The notes under the pieces: model-generated
What the model saw: the letters and a program-made list of their open reading frames with translations, nothing else
Databases searched by the model: none
What the model was told of the DNA's origin: nothing
Source of the DNA: Prauserella cavernicola
GTDB taxonomy: Bacteria; Actinomycetota; Actinomycetes; Mycobacteriales; Pseudonocardiaceae
Assembly: GCF_016595675.1 (NCBI RefSeq)
Contig: NZ_JAENJH010000005.1
Location: forward strand, 186,001-250,000
Direction of reading: 5' to 3'
DNA length: 64,000 bases
Part shown: in pieces, positions 28,114 through 40,963 of the stretch
How positions within the stretch are numbered: the stretch's first letter is position 1
Layout: the number at the start of each line of letters is the position of its first letter
Program-made: the position numbers and the translations under genes

Positions 28114-28478
28114 CCCAGCCGTGGAGCATCTACACCCCGGCGGAGCTGGCTGAGCTCGCGGCGGAGGCTTCGCCACTGACCCACAACCGAGAGCGGCGCT
28201 GTCCGACCTGTGGGCATACCGCCGTGCGGCGTTACCTCCACGAGCACCAGGGCTCCCGGCGCTCGGTCAACATGGCCTACACCTGGTGTCACCGGTGTCG
28301 TCGCTACACCTCCTCGACCGGGCCCTCCCTCGCAGGCACATACCGCTTCGACGATCCGGCAGACGAACTCGCTCGACTGCGCCGGCTTCGGGAGACCGAT
28401 CTGCCCGGGTTGCTCGACCACCTCGATCAGCTGTGGACGGAAGGAGTGCTCCCGCAGCGGTTCGAGCGGCGCGGCTGA
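28110..28478 (+). CDS. Small zinc-ribbon-like protein of the Rhs operon
   Basis: The 122-residue protein overlaps the HEAT-like gene by ATGA. It carries CPTCGH (Cys31, Cys34) and WCHRCRRY (Cys60, Cys63), a four-Cys arrangement typical of a zinc ribbon, then a helical C-terminus (DPADELARLRRLRETDLPGL). It is the last gene of the operon and convergent with the dehydrogenase gene 17 bases away. Family unknown; an immunity or regulatory role is possible. Confidence 0.7.
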   Translation: MTQPWSIYTPAELAELAAEASPLTHNRERRCPTCGHTAVRRYLHEHQGSRRSVNMAYTWCHRCRRYTSSTGPSLAGTYRFDDPADELARLRRLRETDLPGLLDHLDQLWTEGVLPQRFERRG

Positions 28479-28495
28479 GGTCCTTCGGCCAGCGC

Positions 28496-29419
28496 TCAGT
28501 ACTCGCCGTGGACCAGGTTGTCCGGCAGTTCCCCCTGCACGTAGCGCTCGAGTTCGGCCACCGCCACCGCGTACGACCGGCGCCGCGCCCCGCTCACCGA
28601 ACCCGCCACGTGCGGCGTGATCAGCACACCCGGCGCCGTCCACAACGGATGGTCCGAAGGCAGCGGTTCGGGCTCGGTCACGTCGAGGGCCGCGCGCAGT
28701 CGCTTCTTGCCGAGTTCCGCCAGTAGCGCGTCGGTGTCGACCACCTGGCCGCGCGCGGCGTTGACCAGCACCGCACCGTCGGGCATCGCGGCGAGGAACC
28801 CGGCGTCCACCATGCCTCGGGTCCTGGACGTCAGTGGCACCAGCAGCACCACCACGTCGGCGTCGCCGAGCAGGTCCGGCAGTTCGTCCACCCCGTGCAC
28901 GCCCTCGCGGGCCGAGAGGCCCACCATCACCACGCGCGCGTCGAACGGCTCGAGCCTGCGGCGCAGCGCGTTGCCCACGTCACCCGCGCCCACCACGAGC
29001 ACGCGCTTGCCCTGGAGGCTGTCGCTGTAGGCGGGCGACCACGTGCGCTGGGCCTTGGCGCTCGCGTACGCGTCCAGCTCGCGATACATCGACAGCAGCG
29101 CGGCCACGGCCCATTCGGCGGTGGCGCCGCTGTGGGCGCCCCGGCACGTCGAGAGCAGCACGCCGTCGGGCAGCACGTCCACCCAGCTCTCGGCACCGGC
29201 CGTGAGCAGCTGGATCAGCCGCAGCCTCGGCAGGCCTGCCAGCAGCGTCCGGGCCCGCTGCGCCGCGCCGGGACCGGGGATGAGCACCTCGGCCTCCTCT
29301 GCGCCAGGCGGCAGCGGGCCGTCGGCGTCGTAGCGGATCGGCCGCACGCCGGCGACCTCAGCCAGCGCGTCCATGCCGTCGTCGTCGGGAACCAGCACTG
29401 TGATCGTCACGCAGACCAT
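28496..29419 (-). CDS. D-2-hydroxyacid dehydrogenase family protein
   Basis: The 307-residue protein has the NAD-binding motif VVGAGDVGNALRRRL (about residues 141-155) and the catalytic Arg (NAARGQVVD), Glu (DVTEPEPLP) and His (TPHVAGS) of the family. It would reduce a 2-oxo acid or oxidise a D-2-hydroxy acid with NAD(P); the substrate is unknown. ATG at 29419 is used; GTG at 29410 would better fit the family N-terminus. It is divergent from lppZ. Confidence 0.85.
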   Translation of the reverse strand: MVCVTITVLVPDDDGMDALAEVAGVRPIRYDADGPLPPGAEEAEVLIPGPGAAQRARTLLAGLPRLRLIQLLTAGAESWVDVLPDGVLLSTCRGAHSGATAEWAVAALLSMYRELDAYASAKAQRTWSPAYSDSLQGKRVLVVGAGDVGNALRRRLEPFDARVVMVGLSAREGVHGVDELPDLLGDADVVVLLVPLTSRTRGMVDAGFLAAMPDGAVLVNAARGQVVDTDALLAELGKKRLRAALDVTEPEPLPSDHPLWTAPGVLITPHVAGSVSGARRRSYAVAVAELERYVQGELPDNLVHGEY

Positions 29420-29489
29420 CGTGGCGCATCAGCCCGGACCCGCTTACTCGTGGTTCACGGTGCGCCGCCTAGGCTCGGAGATTGTGCTG

Positions 29490-30674
29490 ATGGGGCCGCG
29501 GAGGAAGTCGTGGCCGCTGGCGATTCTGGCCGGCGGCGTCGTCCTGCTGTCCGGCTGCGCCCAGTTCGACGACAGCGCCGCCGGACAGGACTGGCAGCCC
29601 GCACCCGAGCTGACTCCCGAGGCCGGTCCCCAGCCCGAACTGCCGGAGGCCGAGTCGCAGTCGGCGCCGAGCGAGCCGCCGACGTCCGACACACCGATCC
29701 CGCCGCCCGACGGGTGCAAGGACTTCGACAAGGCCGTGATCGCGACCTGTCTGGACACGGTGTCCGCGATCGCGGCGCTACCCACCGACGGCTCGAGCAT
29801 CGGCGCCCTCGCCGGTGAGCGCCGCAGCGGCAAGGTCTTCCTGGTGGGCGCCGACACGGAGAAGACCGAGTTCGCCAGCCTCGACGTGGCCGCCGACGGC
29901 GACGGCGGACTGACCGGGCTCGCGCTCTCGCCCACCTACGCCGAGGACGGGCTCGTCTTCGCCTACGTCACCACCCCCACCGACAACCGCGTCGTGCGCT
30001 TCGCGCAGGGCCAGCCGGCCAAACCGGTGCTCACCGGCATCCCCAAGGGCCCGAACGGCAACCGGGGCTCGCTGCTGGCCGACGGCAACGGCTCGCTGCT
30101 GGTCGCCACCGGCAATGCGGGCAACGTGCGCGCGGCGGACGACCCGGCCTCGCTGGCGGGCAAGGTCCTGCGCATCACCCCGGGCGGCCAGCCCGCCGAG
30201 GACAACCCCAAGCCCGACTCGCCCGTGCTGGCGGGCGGTCTGCACAACCCCGGCGGTCTGTGCAAAACCACCGACGGCTCGCGCATGTGGGTCACCGACC
30301 AGGGCCCTGACAAGGACTCGCTGTACCGGATCCAGCCCGGCAGCGACCTCAGCGCGCCGGCGTGGACGTGGCCGGACCAGCCCGGGGTCACGGGCTGCGC
30401 GGACTGGACCGACGTGCTCGCCGTCGCCACATCGGGCAGCGGCAACGTGCAGAACCTCCCGCTCACCGAGGACGGCTCGGTCGGCGGCGAGCCGCAGATC
30501 ACGATGGACGGCGACAACGGCCCGAGCTACGGCAAGCTCGGCGCGCTCGATCCCGTGACGCCCGACGTCGCGGTGGCGGGCACCATCAACAAGGACGGCG
30601 GCGACCCGGTCTCCAGCGACGACCGCGTGGTGCTGGTGGTCCGCCAGCCCGCCTCGGGCTCGGGCCGCGACTAG
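29490..30674 (+). CDS. lppZ: Lipoprotein with glucose/sorbosone dehydrogenase-like beta-propeller (LppZ type)
   Basis: The 394-residue protein starts with a lipoprotein signal: a basic MGPRRKS, a hydrophobic core, and lipobox LLSGC with Cys near residue 22. A Pro/Glu-rich linker follows, then a propeller with LHNPGGL, WVTDQGPDKDSLYRI and repeated GNGSLL blades as in the GSDH family. It is presumably anchored outside the membrane. Mycobacterial LppZ (Rv3006) has the same neighbours. A quinone-dependent sugar dehydrogenase activity is possible but unproven. ATG at 29490 has GGAG 9 bases upstream. Confidence 0.8.
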   Translation: MGPRRKSWPLAILAGGVVLLSGCAQFDDSAAGQDWQPAPELTPEAGPQPELPEAESQSAPSEPPTSDTPIPPPDGCKDFDKAVIATCLDTVSAIAALPTDGSSIGALAGERRSGKVFLVGADTEKTEFASLDVAADGDGGLTGLALSPTYAEDGLVFAYVTTPTDNRVVRFAQGQPAKPVLTGIPKGPNGNRGSLLADGNGSLLVATGNAGNVRAADDPASLAGKVLRITPGGQPAEDNPKPDSPVLAGGLHNPGGLCKTTDGSRMWVTDQGPDKDSLYRIQPGSDLSAPAWTWPDQPGVTGCADWTDVLAVATSGSGNVQNLPLTEDGSVGGEPQITMDGDNGPSYGKLGALDPVTPDVAVAGTINKDGGDPVSSDDRVVLVVRQPASGSGRD

Positions 30675-30675
30675 G

Positions 30676-30716
30676 GATTCCTGCCGAGCGAGCAGGGCGC
30701 AGCCGGTAGCGGAATC
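30676..30716. terminator. Weak terminator hairpin between lppZ and the membrane-protein gene
   Basis: GATTCC (30676-30681) pairs with GGAATC (30711-30716) around an imperfect, GC-rich interior in the 54-base convergent gap. No T-run is present on either side. Confidence 0.35.
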
Positions 30717-30728
30717 GTCAGCCGCGCC

Positions 30729-31235
30729 CTAGCGGCGCGAACGGGTGCGCGGCGCCCGGAACTCGGCGCGGGCGGCGCGCAGGTCCAGCACCGCGGCCAC
30801 CAGCGTGGCCAGCACCGCGACACCGGCGAGCCAGCGCCCGATCCCGGCCGCGATCGACACCCCGCTCTCGGTGAGCAGCGCGCGCTCCTCACCGCCGAAC
30901 TGCCAGTCGATGAGCACCCAGCCCAGCACGAACGCCACCAGCGCCACCGCGGCCGTGATCAGCCACAGGTGCGGAAGTCCGCTCGTCCTCGCCGACGGCA
31001 CGCGGCCGAACGCGACGACGAGCAGCCCGGCGAACAGCACGAGCAGCGGTGGGAACCAGGCGAAGAACGTCGAGTTCCACGCCGAGCGCGACACGTCGCC
31101 ACCCGGCAGCGACGCGAGCGCCGCCTGGATCTCCTGGTTGTCCGCGCTGAGCACGGTCCACGGCAGGAACAACGTGACGAGCGCGAGCAGCCCGGCTCCG
31201 AGGCCGAGCCACTCGCGCCACGAGACGCGACTCAC
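30729..31235 (-). CDS. Four-segment integral membrane protein
   Basis: The 168-residue protein has four hydrophobic segments (about residues 10-30, 55-77, 88-108 and 130-150) and a basic C-terminus ending RTRSRR. No family was recognised. GTG at 31235 lies 5 bases after the gatB stop, so it is probably the last gene of the gatCAB operon, though unrelated in function. Confidence 0.7.
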   Translation of the reverse strand: MSRVSWREWLGLGAGLLALVTLFLPWTVLSADNQEIQAALASLPGGDVSRSAWNSTFFAWFPPLLVLFAGLLVVAFGRVPSARTSGLPHLWLITAAVALVAFVLGWVLIDWQFGGEERALLTESGVSIAAGIGRWLAGVAVLATLVAAVLDLRAARAEFRAPRTRSRR

Positions 31236-31240
31236 TGCGA

Positions 31241-32746
31241 TCAGGCGCCCACGCGCTCGAGGATCAGCTCACGCACGCGCTTGGCATCCGCGGCGCCCTT
31301 GGTGGCCTTCATGACGGCCCCGACGATCGCACCGGCCGCCTGGACCTTGCCGCCGCGGATCTTGTCCGCGATGTCCGGCTGGGCGGCGAGCGCCTCGTCG
31401 ACGGCTGTGATGAGCGCCGAGTCGTCGGAGACGACCTTGAGGCCGCGCTTCTCCACGACCTCGTCGGGCTCGCCCTCGCCCGCCAGCACGCCCTGCACGA
31501 CCTCGCGCGCGAGCTTGTTGGTGAGCTCACCCGACTTCACCAGCTCGATCACCCGCGCCACCTGGGCGGGCGTGATCGGCAGGTCCGACAGCTCCACCTC
31601 GCGGGTGTTGGCCTGCTGGGTCAGGTACTGGACCCACCAGCTGCGGGCCTCGCCGGGCTCGGCGCCCGCGTCGACCGTGGCGGCCACGAGGTCGGCGGCG
31701 CCGGTGTTGACCAGGTCGCGCAACTCCTCGTCGGTGAGGTTCCACTCCTGCTGGATGCGCTTGCGGCGCTCCCACGGCAGCTCGGGCAGCGTCGCACGCA
31801 GCTGCTCGACCCACTCGCGGGTCGGGGCGATCGGCACCAGGTCGGGCTCCGGGAAGTACCGGTAGTCCTCGGCGGTCTCCTTGGTGCGGCCGGCCGCGGT
31901 GCTGCCGTCGGCTTCCTGGAAGTGCCGGGTCTCCTGCTTCACCGTGCCGCCCGCGGTGAGCAGCGCGGCCTGCCTGCTCATCTCGTAGCGAACGGCCCGC
32001 TCGACGCTGCGCAGCGAGTTGACGTTCTTGGTCTCGGTGCGCGTGCCGAACTCGCTCGCGCCCTTCGGCATGAGCGACACGTTCGCGTCGCAGCGCAGCG
32101 AGCCCTGGTCCATGCGGACGTCGGAGACGTCCATGGCCCGCAGCAGGTCGCGCAGCGCGGCCACGTAGGCGCGGGCGACCTCGGGTGCCCGCTCCCCCAT
32201 GCCGACCACCGGCTTGGTGACGATCTCGATCAGCGGCACCCCGGCGCGGTTGTAGTCGAGCAGCGAGTGCTCGGCGCCGTGGATGCGCCCGGTCGCGCCG
32301 CCGACGTGCAGCGACTTGCCCGTGTCCTCCTCCATGTGCGCGCGCTCGATGTCGACGCGCACGACCTCGCCGTCGTCGAGCACGACGTCGAGGTAGCCGT
32401 CGAAGGCGATCGGCTCGTCGTACTGCGAGGTCTGGAAGTTCTTCGGCATGTCGGGGTAGAAGTAGTTCTTCCGCGCGAAGCGGCACCACTCGGCGATCTC
32501 GCAGTTGAGCGCGAGCCCGATGCGGATGGCCGACTCCACCGCCTTGCCGTTGACCACCGGCAGCGAGCCGGGCAGGCCGAGGCAGGTCGGGCAGACGTGG
32601 GTGTTGGGCTCGCCGCCGAAGAGGTTGGCGCAGCCGCAGAACATCTTGGTGTTGGTGGACAGCTCGACGTGCACCTCGAGCCCCAGCACCGGGTCGAATC
32701 GCTCGAGGACCTCGGCGTAGTCCATCAGGTCGGCGACGGTGGTCAC
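31241..32746 (-). CDS. gatB: Aspartyl/glutamyl-tRNA amidotransferase subunit B
   Basis: The 501-residue protein has the GatB core with GLEVHVEL and the Zn-type Cys pairs around [20 protein letters not shown], and a C-terminal YqeY-like tail domain that binds tRNA. It phosphorylates Glu-tRNA-Gln (or Asp-tRNA-Asn) and accepts ammonia from GatA. Its GTG overlaps the gatA stop (GTGA), as gatA overlaps gatC. Confidence 0.98.
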   Translation of the reverse strand: MTTVADLMDYAEVLERFDPVLGLEVHVELSTNTKMFCGCANLFGGEPNTHVCPTCLGLPGSLPVVNGKAVESAIRIGLALNCEIAEWCRFARKNYFYPDMPKNFQTSQYDEPIAFDGYLDVVLDDGEVVRVDIERAHMEEDTGKSLHVGGATGRIHGAEHSLLDYNRAGVPLIEIVTKPVVGMGERAPEVARAYVAALRDLLRAMDVSDVRMDQGSLRCDANVSLMPKGASEFGTRTETKNVNSLRSVERAVRYEMSRQAALLTAGGTVKQETRHFQEADGSTAAGRTKETAEDYRYFPEPDLVPIAPTREWVEQLRATLPELPWERRKRIQQEWNLTDEELRDLVNTGAADLVAATVDAGAEPGEARSWWVQYLTQQANTREVELSDLPITPAQVARVIELVKSGELTNKLAREVVQGVLAGEGEPDEVVEKRGLKVVSDDSALITAVDEALAAQPDIADKIRGGKVQAAGAIVGAVMKATKGAADAKRVRELILERVGA

Positions 32747-34248
32747 GCCGAGACCCCCTTCAGGTCAGGAATCCGGTCCAGCAGCGGTCCGCGAGCGACC
32801 TCGTAGGCCGCACCGACGCGGTAGAGGCGGTCGTCGGCCAGCGCGGGGGCCATGATCTGCAGGCCCACCGGCAGGCCGTCCTCGTCGGACAGTCCACTGG
32901 GGACGCTCATGGCCGCGTTGCCCGCCAGGTTCGACGGGATGGTGCACAGGTCGGCGAGATACATCGCCAGCGGGTCGTCCGCGCGCTCGCCGATCTTGAA
33001 CGCCGTGGTGGGCGTCGTCGGCGACACCAGCACGTCGACCTGCTCGAACGCGGCGGTGAAGTCGCGCGTGATCAGCGTGCGCACCTTCTGGGCCGAGCCG
33101 TAGTAGGCGTCGTAGTAGCCCGACGAGAGCGCGTAGGTGCCGAGCATGACGCGGCGCTTGACCTCGGCGCCGAACCCGGCCTCGCGGGTCAGCGACATGA
33201 CCTCTTCCGCGCTGTGCGAGCCGTCGTCGCTCACGCGCAGGCCGTAGCGCATCGCGTCGAACCGGGCGAGGTTCGACGAGCACTCGCTCGGCGCGATCAG
33301 GTAGTAGGCCGACAGCGCGTAGGTGAAGCTCGGGCAGGACACCTCGACCACCTCGGCGCCGAGGTCCTTGAGCTGCGCCACCGCGGCCTCGAAGGACCGC
33401 TGCACGCCCGGCTGGTAGCCCTCGCCGGTGAACTCGGTGACCACGCCGACCTTCAGGCCCTTGAGGTCGGCCCTGTAGCCGGCCTGCGCGGCCAGCAGCA
33501 CGGGCGGGACGGGAGCGTCGATCGACGTGGAGTCCATCGGGTCGTGCCCGGCGATGACCTCGTGCAGCAACGCGGCGTCGAGCACGGTGCGCCCGCACGG
33601 ACCGGCCTGGTCCAGCGACGACGAGAACGCCACGAGGCCGTAGCGGGAGACGCCGCCGTAGGTGGGCTTGACGCCGACCGTGCCGGTGACGGAGGCGGGC
33701 TGGCGGATCGAGCCACCGGTGTCGGTGCCGATGGCCAGCGGAGCCTCGAACGCGGCCAGCGAGGCCGACGAGCCGCCGCCGGAGCCGCCCGGGATCCGAT
33801 CGCGGTCCCACGGGTTGCGGGTGGGGCCGAACGCGGAGTTCTCGGTGGAGGAGCCCATCGCGAACTCGTCCATGTTGGTCTTGCCGAGGATCACCACGCC
33901 CGCCTCGCGCAGTTTGCGCGTCACGGTGGCGTCGTAGGGCGGGATCCAGTTCTCCAGCGTCTTCGACCCGCACGTGGTCGGCACACCCTTGGTGGCCAGC
34001 ACGTCCTTGAGCGCGAGCGGCACGCCCGCGATGGGCGAGGCGGGCTCGCGGCCCTCGGCGAGGTCCGCGTCGACCTTGCGGGCAGCGGCCAGCGCGCCCT
34101 CGGTGTCGACGTGCAGGAACGCGTTGACGTCGCCGTCGACCTCGGCGATCCGGCCCAGGTGGGCCTGGGTCGCCTCGACGGAGGTGATCTCACGGCCGTG
34201 GATCTTGGCGGCCAGCTCACCCGCGGTGAGCCTGGTCAGGTCGGTCAC
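32743..34248 (-). CDS. gatA: Aspartyl/glutamyl-tRNA amidotransferase subunit A
   Basis: The 501-residue amidase-signature protein has the Ser-cisSer-Lys triad: Lys81 (ALKDVL), Ser156 (GGSGGGSS) and Ser180 ([12 protein letters not shown]). It releases ammonia from glutamine for GatB. GTG start, four-base overlaps with gatC and gatB. The tRNA-Gln at 4.6 kb is a likely substrate carrier. Confidence 0.98.
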   Translation of the reverse strand: MTDLTRLTAGELAAKIHGREITSVEATQAHLGRIAEVDGDVNAFLHVDTEGALAAARKVDADLAEGREPASPIAGVPLALKDVLATKGVPTTCGSKTLENWIPPYDATVTRKLREAGVVILGKTNMDEFAMGSSTENSAFGPTRNPWDRDRIPGGSGGGSSASLAAFEAPLAIGTDTGGSIRQPASVTGTVGVKPTYGGVSRYGLVAFSSSLDQAGPCGRTVLDAALLHEVIAGHDPMDSTSIDAPVPPVLLAAQAGYRADLKGLKVGVVTEFTGEGYQPGVQRSFEAAVAQLKDLGAEVVEVSCPSFTYALSAYYLIAPSECSSNLARFDAMRYGLRVSDDGSHSAEEVMSLTREAGFGAEVKRRVMLGTYALSSGYYDAYYGSAQKVRTLITRDFTAAFEQVDVLVSPTTPTTAFKIGERADDPLAMYLADLCTIPSNLAGNAAMSVPSGLSDEDGLPVGLQIMAPALADDRLYRVGAAYEVARGPLLDRIPDLKGVSA

Positions 34249-34544
34249 TGTTCCTCCCCCAGGATGCGCGGGACACGGAACCGGCCTTCTTCGGCCGCGG
34301 GAGCGCCTGCCAGCGACTCCTCCTGGCTCAGGCTCGGCCGGACCTCGTCGGCGCGGAACACGTTGGTCAGCGGCACGGCGTGCGAGGTGGGCGGGATGTC
34401 GTCCGCGGCCACCTCGCCGACCTTGGCCACCGAGTCCAGGATCTGGTCGAGCTGGCCTGCGAAGACGTCCAGCTCCTTCTCGGTGACGGCCAGCCTGGCC
34501 AATTTCGCGAGGTGCGCGACCTCGTCACGGGAGATATTCGACAC
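34245..34544 (-). CDS. gatC: Aspartyl/glutamyl-tRNA amidotransferase subunit C
   Basis: The 99-residue protein begins [18 protein letters not shown] and has the typical GatC pattern: [15 protein letters not shown], then a [21 protein letters not shown] belt. It holds GatA and GatB together. GTG at 34544 opens the operon gatC-gatA-gatB. Confidence 0.97.
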   Translation of the reverse strand: MSNISRDEVAHLAKLARLAVTEKELDVFAGQLDQILDSVAKVGEVAADDIPPTSHAVPLTNVFRADEVRPSLSQEESLAGAPAAEEGRFRVPRILGEEQ

Positions 34545-34878
34545 GCGGGTGACTCCGGAAGGGGGTTCTCAAGTTCGCGAGCGGGATGGTCTGGCTACGG
34601 GTGTTTCCCCAGGGCAGTCTATGGCGTGCGGCCCGACGGGCTCGACCGGGTTCTCGGCCTGTCCCGGGGCCCCGCGCACGACGGGCCAGGCCGGCGGTGG
34701 CTGGGCTCGCCGTCCGCGTTCTGTCACAATCATCGGCCGGCATACGCGCTCCACGGCAAGGAGGGAGTGCCCGAGAGACGACAGGTCTGAAAGCTGCGGT
34801 GAGCTGCTTGAACGAGGTGACGAGGCTGCCCCGGCCGTGGGTGGCGCTGTGCCGGACGAGGACCGAAAGGGGCTCACG
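34545..34878. other. Divergent promoter region between gatC and the ACT-domain gene
   Basis: A 334-base gap. Open frames cross it, but none has a recognisable product. It must hold the promoters of the gatCAB operon and of the ACT gene; no box or hairpin stands out enough to mark. Confidence 0.5.
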
Positions 34879-35532
34879 GTGTCGTTCCTGATCAGGGTTC
34901 AGCTACCTGACAGCCCGGGCACGCTCGGCGCCGTGGCGACGGCGCTGGGCCTCGCCGGAGCCGACATCCTCAGCGTCGACGTGGTCGAGCGCGGCAACGG
35001 GCTCGCCATCGACGACCTGGTCGTGGAGCTGCCCTCGGGCAGACTGCCGGACGCGCTGATCACCGCGGCGGAGAGCGTGGAGGGCGTCGAGGTCGACGCC
35101 GTGCGCCCCTACGCGGGCGTGCTCGACACCCACCGCGAGCTGGAGCTCGTCGAGGAGATCGCCGCCAAGCCCGCCACCGGGCTCGCACTGCTCGCCGAGG
35201 GCGTGCCGAAGATCATCAGGGCAGGCTGGTCCGTGGTCGTGCAGCACAGCGACGACGGCGTGGAGCCGCTCGCGTCGTCCAGCGCCGCCCCCGAGACCGC
35301 CATCAAGGACATGCCGTGGCTGCCGCTCGAGCGCGCGACCGTGCTCGACGGCGAGGAGTCGTGGGTGCCTGCCACCTGGCAGGAACTCGGCACCGAGCTG
35401 GCGGCGACGCCGCTGGGCAAGCCGGACCGTGCGCTGCTGGTCGGCCGCCCCGGCGGCCCGATGTTCCGCGCCGCCGAGGTCGCCCGGCTCGCGCACCTCG
35501 CGGGCATCGTCGCGGTGGTGCTTGACAGCTGA
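34879..35532 (+). CDS. ACT-domain amino-acid-binding protein
   Basis: The 217-residue protein opens with an ACT domain (about residues 1-72: LIRVQLPDSPGTLGAVATALG, then ADILSVDVVERG). The remainder is a conserved actinobacterial extension of unknown fold with a PWLPLERATVLDG segment. Its mycobacterial counterpart by position is Rv3013, beside gatC. It probably senses an amino acid; ligand and target are unknown. GTG at 34879 has an AAAGGGG site and matches the family N-terminus; longer in-frame GTGs exist. Confidence 0.82.
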   Translation: MSFLIRVQLPDSPGTLGAVATALGLAGADILSVDVVERGNGLAIDDLVVELPSGRLPDALITAAESVEGVEVDAVRPYAGVLDTHRELELVEEIAAKPATGLALLAEGVPKIIRAGWSVVVQHSDDGVEPLASSSAAPETAIKDMPWLPLERATVLDGEESWVPATWQELGTELAATPLGKPDRALLVGRPGGPMFRAAEVARLAHLAGIVAVVLDS

Positions 35533-35539
35533 GCCCCGC

Positions 35540-38903
<3,364 letters not shown>

Positions 38904-38913
38904 GTCAGCAGTC

Positions 38914-39960
38914 CTACCAGCCCTGCGGGGGCTCGAGGAACGCTTTGCCGAGATCGCGCGTGAGCGACAGCGCGCGGCGCACCCACTCCCCCGTGGCGCC
39001 GGCCAGGCCGCACGTGGGCGTCGGCACGGCGCGCTCGGCGAGGATCGAGCGGTTGAAGCCGAGCCGATCGACCAGGCGCAGTGCGGGACCCGCGACGTCG
39101 AGCAGGCTCGGCGGCGCCGGAGGCGCCTCGGCAGGGACGAGGCCGAGCACCAGCTCCGTGCCCGCGTCCCACGCCTCGCCGAGCTCGTCGAGCAGCGAGC
39201 CGGGGGCTCCGTCGAACAGGGTCCCGTCGAGCGCGAGCGCCCCGGCCCCCGTCGACCGCAGCAACGCCACGGGCGGACGCGGCGCGCAGCAGTGCACCAC
39301 CACGGGATTGCCGGTGAGCTTCTCGGCCCCCGCCACGACGGTCGCGAGCAGCTCGCGCGCTTCGGGCGCGGCCACGGCGGGCACCGTGCCGTAGCCCGAT
39401 GGGGTGGGAATCGCGCCGGCGAGCACGGTCGGCAGCGACGGCTCGTCGAGCTGCACGACCACGCCGGCCCCGGTGCGCTGCGACAGCTCGGACACGTGCC
39501 CGGCGAGGCCCTCGAGCAGCGACTCGGCGAAGTCGCGAGTGGCGCCGTGGTCGGTGAGCACGCGGTGCCCCCTGGCCAGTTCGATGCCCGCGGCCAGGGT
39601 CCACGGCCCGGCGACCTGGGTCTTGACCACCGACGGCCGGGCGCCTGCCTGGTCGGCGGCATCGGCGAAGGCGTCGACGTCCCAGCGCAGGAGGTCCCGC
39701 GCGCGCCGGTGGTGGGCCCCTTGCCGCGCGGTCACGCGATAGCCGCTGGGCACCACCTCGACGGCCAGATCCACCAGCAGCGCGGCGGAGCGGCCGACGA
39801 CGTCGGCGCCCAGCCCACGGCCGGGCAGCTCGGGTAGGTGAGGGAACTCGGGCAGCTCGCCGAGGATGATCGTGGCGGCCTCGGCCGGGTCGGAACCGGG
39901 CATCGAACCGATGCCCGTGCCCACCCCGTGGGGCCATACTTGCTCGGTCACACCCGACAT
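38914..39960 (-). CDS. MetE-like (cobalamin-independent methionine synthase C-terminal fold) protein
   Basis: The 348-residue TIM-barrel protein starts with VGTGIGSMPGSDPAEAA, includes VVVQLDEPSLPTVLAG and VVVHCCAPRPPVALL, and ends with TPTCGLAGATGEWVRRAL. It is half the length of MetE and keeps the zinc-type His-Cys (VHCC) and late Cys (TCGL) positions. The mycobacterial counterpart is Rv3015c, beside ligA. It may methylate a small thiol, but true methionine synthesis is doubtful because the N-terminal folate-binding half is missing. Confidence 0.82.
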   Translation of the reverse strand: MSGVTEQVWPHGVGTGIGSMPGSDPAEAATIILGELPEFPHLPELPGRGLGADVVGRSAALLVDLAVEVVPSGYRVTARQGAHHRRARDLLRWDVDAFADAADQAGARPSVVKTQVAGPWTLAAGIELARGHRVLTDHGATRDFAESLLEGLAGHVSELSQRTGAGVVVQLDEPSLPTVLAGAIPTPSGYGTVPAVAAPEARELLATVVAGAEKLTGNPVVVHCCAPRPPVALLRSTGAGALALDGTLFDGAPGSLLDELGEAWDAGTELVLGLVPAEAPPAPPSLLDVAGPALRLVDRLGFNRSILAERAVPTPTCGLAGATGEWVRRALSLTRDLGKAFLEPPQGW

Positions 39961-40017
39961 TGTTCTCCAGGTACCTTCTCTCTATCGAAACCCCTGCGAA
40001 CAAAGGAGGTGAGACGC

Positions 40018-40851
40018 ATGAGAGTGGCACTCGCACAGACCGACTGCCGGCTCGGCGACGTTGACGGGAATCTCGCCGATACCGAACGGATCATCAAGGA
40101 CGCGGCAGCGCAGAACGCCGACTTGGTGGTCTTCCCCGAGCTGAGCCTCACGGGCTACGCACTCGGCCAGCTGGCCGACGACATCTCGCTGTGGCCGGAC
40201 GACGCGCGTCTCGCCGACCTGTCGCGGCACGGGCCGGACGTGGTCATCGGCCTGCTGGAGGACGGCCGGATCCGCAGGCACAACACCGCGCTGTACCTGT
40301 CGGACGGCCAGATCCTGCACAACCACCGCAAGCTGTACCTGCCGAACTACCTGATCTGGGAGGAACGCAAACACGCCAGCCCCGGCCAGCACATGCGGGC
40401 GTTCGAGACCGCCCACGGCCGGTTCGCGACGCTGATCTGCAACGACGCCTGGCAGCCGATGCTGCCGTGGCTCGCCGCGCAGGACGGCGCCGAGCTGCTG
40501 ATCGTGCCGACCAACAGCGCCGCGAAGCTCACGGGCGGCTCGTTCGACCCCGCCGAGTACTGGCACGACCTGCTCACGTTCACGGCCCGCATGCAGCAGT
40601 GCTGGGTGGTGTTCGTGAACCGGGTCGGCGACGAGGCCGGGGTGCGGTTCTGGGGCGGATCGCGCGTGCTCGACCCGTGGGGGTCGGCGGTGGCGACCGC
40701 GCCGAACTGGGACGAGTCGCTGCTGGTCGTGGACATCGACCCGAGTGCGGTGCGCCGGAGGCGGCGGGAGATCCCACTGCTCGCCGACGCCCGGCTGGGC
40801 CTGCTCCGGCGGGAGCTGGAGCGGCTCATCTCCGAGAGCGGCAGCGACTGA
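40018..40851 (+). CDS. Carbon-nitrogen hydrolase (nitrilase superfamily)
   Basis: The 277-residue enzyme has the Glu-Lys-Cys triad: Glu41 (FPELSLTGY), Lys105 (HRKLYLPN) and Cys141 (LICNDAW). It cleaves an amide or carbamoyl bond of an unknown small substrate; the EHRKLYLP-type lid resembles omega-amidase and carbamoylputrescine-amidase relatives. The ATG follows a perfect AAAGGAGGTGA ribosome site, the strongest in the window. It is divergent from the MetE-like gene, with a 57-base promoter gap. Confidence 0.9.
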   Translation: MRVALAQTDCRLGDVDGNLADTERIIKDAAAQNADLVVFPELSLTGYALGQLADDISLWPDDARLADLSRHGPDVVIGLLEDGRIRRHNTALYLSDGQILHNHRKLYLPNYLIWEERKHASPGQHMRAFETAHGRFATLICNDAWQPMLPWLAAQDGAELLIVPTNSAAKLTGGSFDPAEYWHDLLTFTARMQQCWVVFVNRVGDEAGVRFWGGSRVLDPWGSAVATAPNWDESLLVVDIDPSAVRRRRREIPLLADARLGLLRRELERLISESGSD

Positions 40852-40963
40852 GCAAGCGCTCGGTGACGTCGGTCTCAGGGAACTGGCTCCCGTGCGCGCC
40901 GAGCTGTTCTGATCGGAAAGACTGCCGGTTTCGGCACTCTCCCACAGGACAGCGAGGTCGCAC

